Source: an uncultured Dehalococcoidia bacterium (lineage in GTDB: Bacteria; Chloroflexota; Dehalococcoidia; Dehalococcoidales; Fen-1064). Taken from it: a stretch of 41,996 nt of DNA. Positions within the stretch are counted from its first letter, which is position 1, and every line of letters begins with the position of its first letter. Position numbers and translations under genes: made by a program. This document shows, piece by piece, positions 41,418 to 41,996 of the stretch. The notes under the pieces were generated by a model. It was not told the origin of the DNA and ran no database searches. It saw only the letters and a program-made list of their open reading frames with translations. The stretch lies in assembly GCA_903916765.1 (NCBI GenBank), contig CAIWXV010000014.1, positions 1 to 41,996 on the forward strand, read 5' to 3'.

Positions 41418-41775
41418 TTATTTTTCAGCGGCAGCTTTCTTGTTTAGTAATCCTAAACCAGCTAGAATCAAACCTACTCCGATGACCATATCGACAATGC
41501 CGTTCATCTGTGTGAATGCAATAGGCCCGATATTTGACTTAGCTAATCCCAGTGAGGTTCTCTGCTCGGAGAGATAGACATATGTAGTGCTTGGTGCTGC
41601 TTGTTTGGCTTGTCTTTACGGTTTCGTAGGTAGCATTTACCTGTGATATTGTCAGTGGTGCGAGTTCATCGGCAAGTGCTTGTCTCCCTGAGTTAGCTTG
41701 TACAAAGAAGATAATGCCTGAGACAAGGCTTGCCACTCCCATGATGGCGACAATCAACGCGATGCAACGATTCAT
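41418..41775 (-). pseudogene. Small two-helix membrane protein interrupted by a frameshift
   Basis: The first frame gives an N-terminal membrane helix (CIALIVAIMGVASLVSGIIF) and a soluble stretch ending near YETVK. The second frame continues QAKQAAPSTTYVYLSEQRTS, then IGPIAFTQMNG and a second helix (VDMVIGVGLILAGLGLL) with a basic NKKAAAEK tail, stopping at 41418. Removing one base around 41611-41618 joins the frames into about 118 residues. AAGGAGTGGG precedes the ATG. The family is not recognised; topology suggests both helices at the membrane with a short outer loop. Whether the break is real or a read error is open. Confidence 0.65.
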
Positions 41776-41845
41776 TTGTTTCCCACTCCTTAAATTTATA
41801 GAATATATTGGGCTTTTGCCGTTTTATCCAGGTAATTTCATGTGA

Positions 41846-41866
41846 ATACCTAGATATACTAGGTAT
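41846..41866. promoter_or_regulatory. 21-bp palindrome, candidate operator
   Basis: ATACCTAG-ATATA-CTAGGTAT has 8-bp perfect arms and a 5-bp centre, in an AT-rich region about 70 nt upstream of the small membrane protein gene. It looks like a dimeric repressor site. No repressor gene is in view. Confidence 0.45.
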
Positions 41867-41940
41867 AATAGGGTAAAATTCACCATTGTCCAGTATTAAA
41901 AAATTGAGAGTAGTACTTGCTTGTGGTTGTTGTATATTTC

Positions 41941-41969
41941 CATTGCGAGCAAAGCGAAGCAATCTCGCT
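41941..41969. repeat. Short dispersed repeat, GCGAAGCAATCTCG type
   Basis: CATTGCGAGCAAAGCGAAGC followed by AATCTCGCTT is an imperfect palindrome of a widespread intergenic type and shares the AGCGAAGC core with the element at 3107-3211. The element may continue past the window edge. No gene is seen from 41776 to 41996. Confidence 0.45.
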
Positions 41970-41996
41970 TATGCGAAAGTCCGTTGTTACCAGAGA

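Noticed and set aside
1-41996. CRISPR arrays, rRNA, tRNA genes, prophage or intact insertion sequences
   Set aside because: Reading both strands showed no regularly spaced repeats, no recognisable tRNA or rRNA and no transposase or phage gene. A short tRNA could still be missed by eye.

Overview
The window reads as a core-metabolism segment of a bacterial chromosome, most likely from the Chloroflexota class Dehalococcoidia. That placement is an inference from the protein sequences, the incomplete citrate-cycle cluster, the ferredoxin type and the aro and thrS-infC-rpmI-rplT-pheST neighbourhoods; I could not run a search. Coding density is high, genes lie on both strands, and there is no CRISPR array, rRNA, recognisable tRNA or intact mobile element. 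Two or three genes look broken: a fabH fragment, a frameshifted aroC and a frameshifted small membrane protein.

Layout. (1) 1-4.3 kb, minus strand: ilvB (cut by the window edge) and ilvD behind a leader-peptide attenuator, then rpiB and tsaC. (2) 4.4-9.3 kb, plus: guaA-purD-purE-purB for purine synthesis. (3) 9.3-12.2 kb, plus: a methyltransferase, an MBL-fold hydrolase, rsmD, coaD and a 2[4Fe-4S] ferredoxin. (4) 12.3-16.3 kb, minus: proC, an unknown gene, and leuS behind a second attenuator that resembles the ilvD one. (5) 16.6-23.6 kb, plus: a fabH fragment, acs, then a two-subunit aconitase-family hydratase, an isocitrate dehydrogenase-like enzyme and a DRE-TIM citrate/homocitrate synthase-like enzyme. 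Together these could turn acetate and oxaloacetate into 2-oxoglutarate. (6) 23.6-25.9 kb, plus: a soluble PAS histidine kinase, an OmpR-family regulator and a 41-residue protein. (7) 26.0-34.7 kb, minus: a nine-gene aromatic operon, aroF-aroB-aroD-aroE-aroK-aroA-aroC-pheA-tyrA, in the order of the reactions and behind a third attenuator. (8) 34.8-41.3 kb, plus: thrS-infC-rpmI-rplT-pheS-pheT, closed by a strong terminator. (9) 41.4-42.0 kb, minus: a frameshifted small membrane protein, a palindromic operator candidate and a dispersed repeat.

The most interesting signal is regulatory. Three minus-strand operons (ilvD-ilvB, leuS, aro) begin with very short ORFs that are not in the ORF track and are rich in the relevant amino acids (LVLIV; LL plus a third Leu; YYYYYFAFW). 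Each is followed by mutually exclusive RNA pairings and an intrinsic terminator, as in classical ribosome-mediated attenuation. In all three the promoter is TTGACA plus an extended TGn -10 element, and the leader ATG lies only 8-9 nt after the -10. The leader peptides should therefore be translated from essentially leaderless transcripts. I do not know of a description of such a regulon in this lineage.
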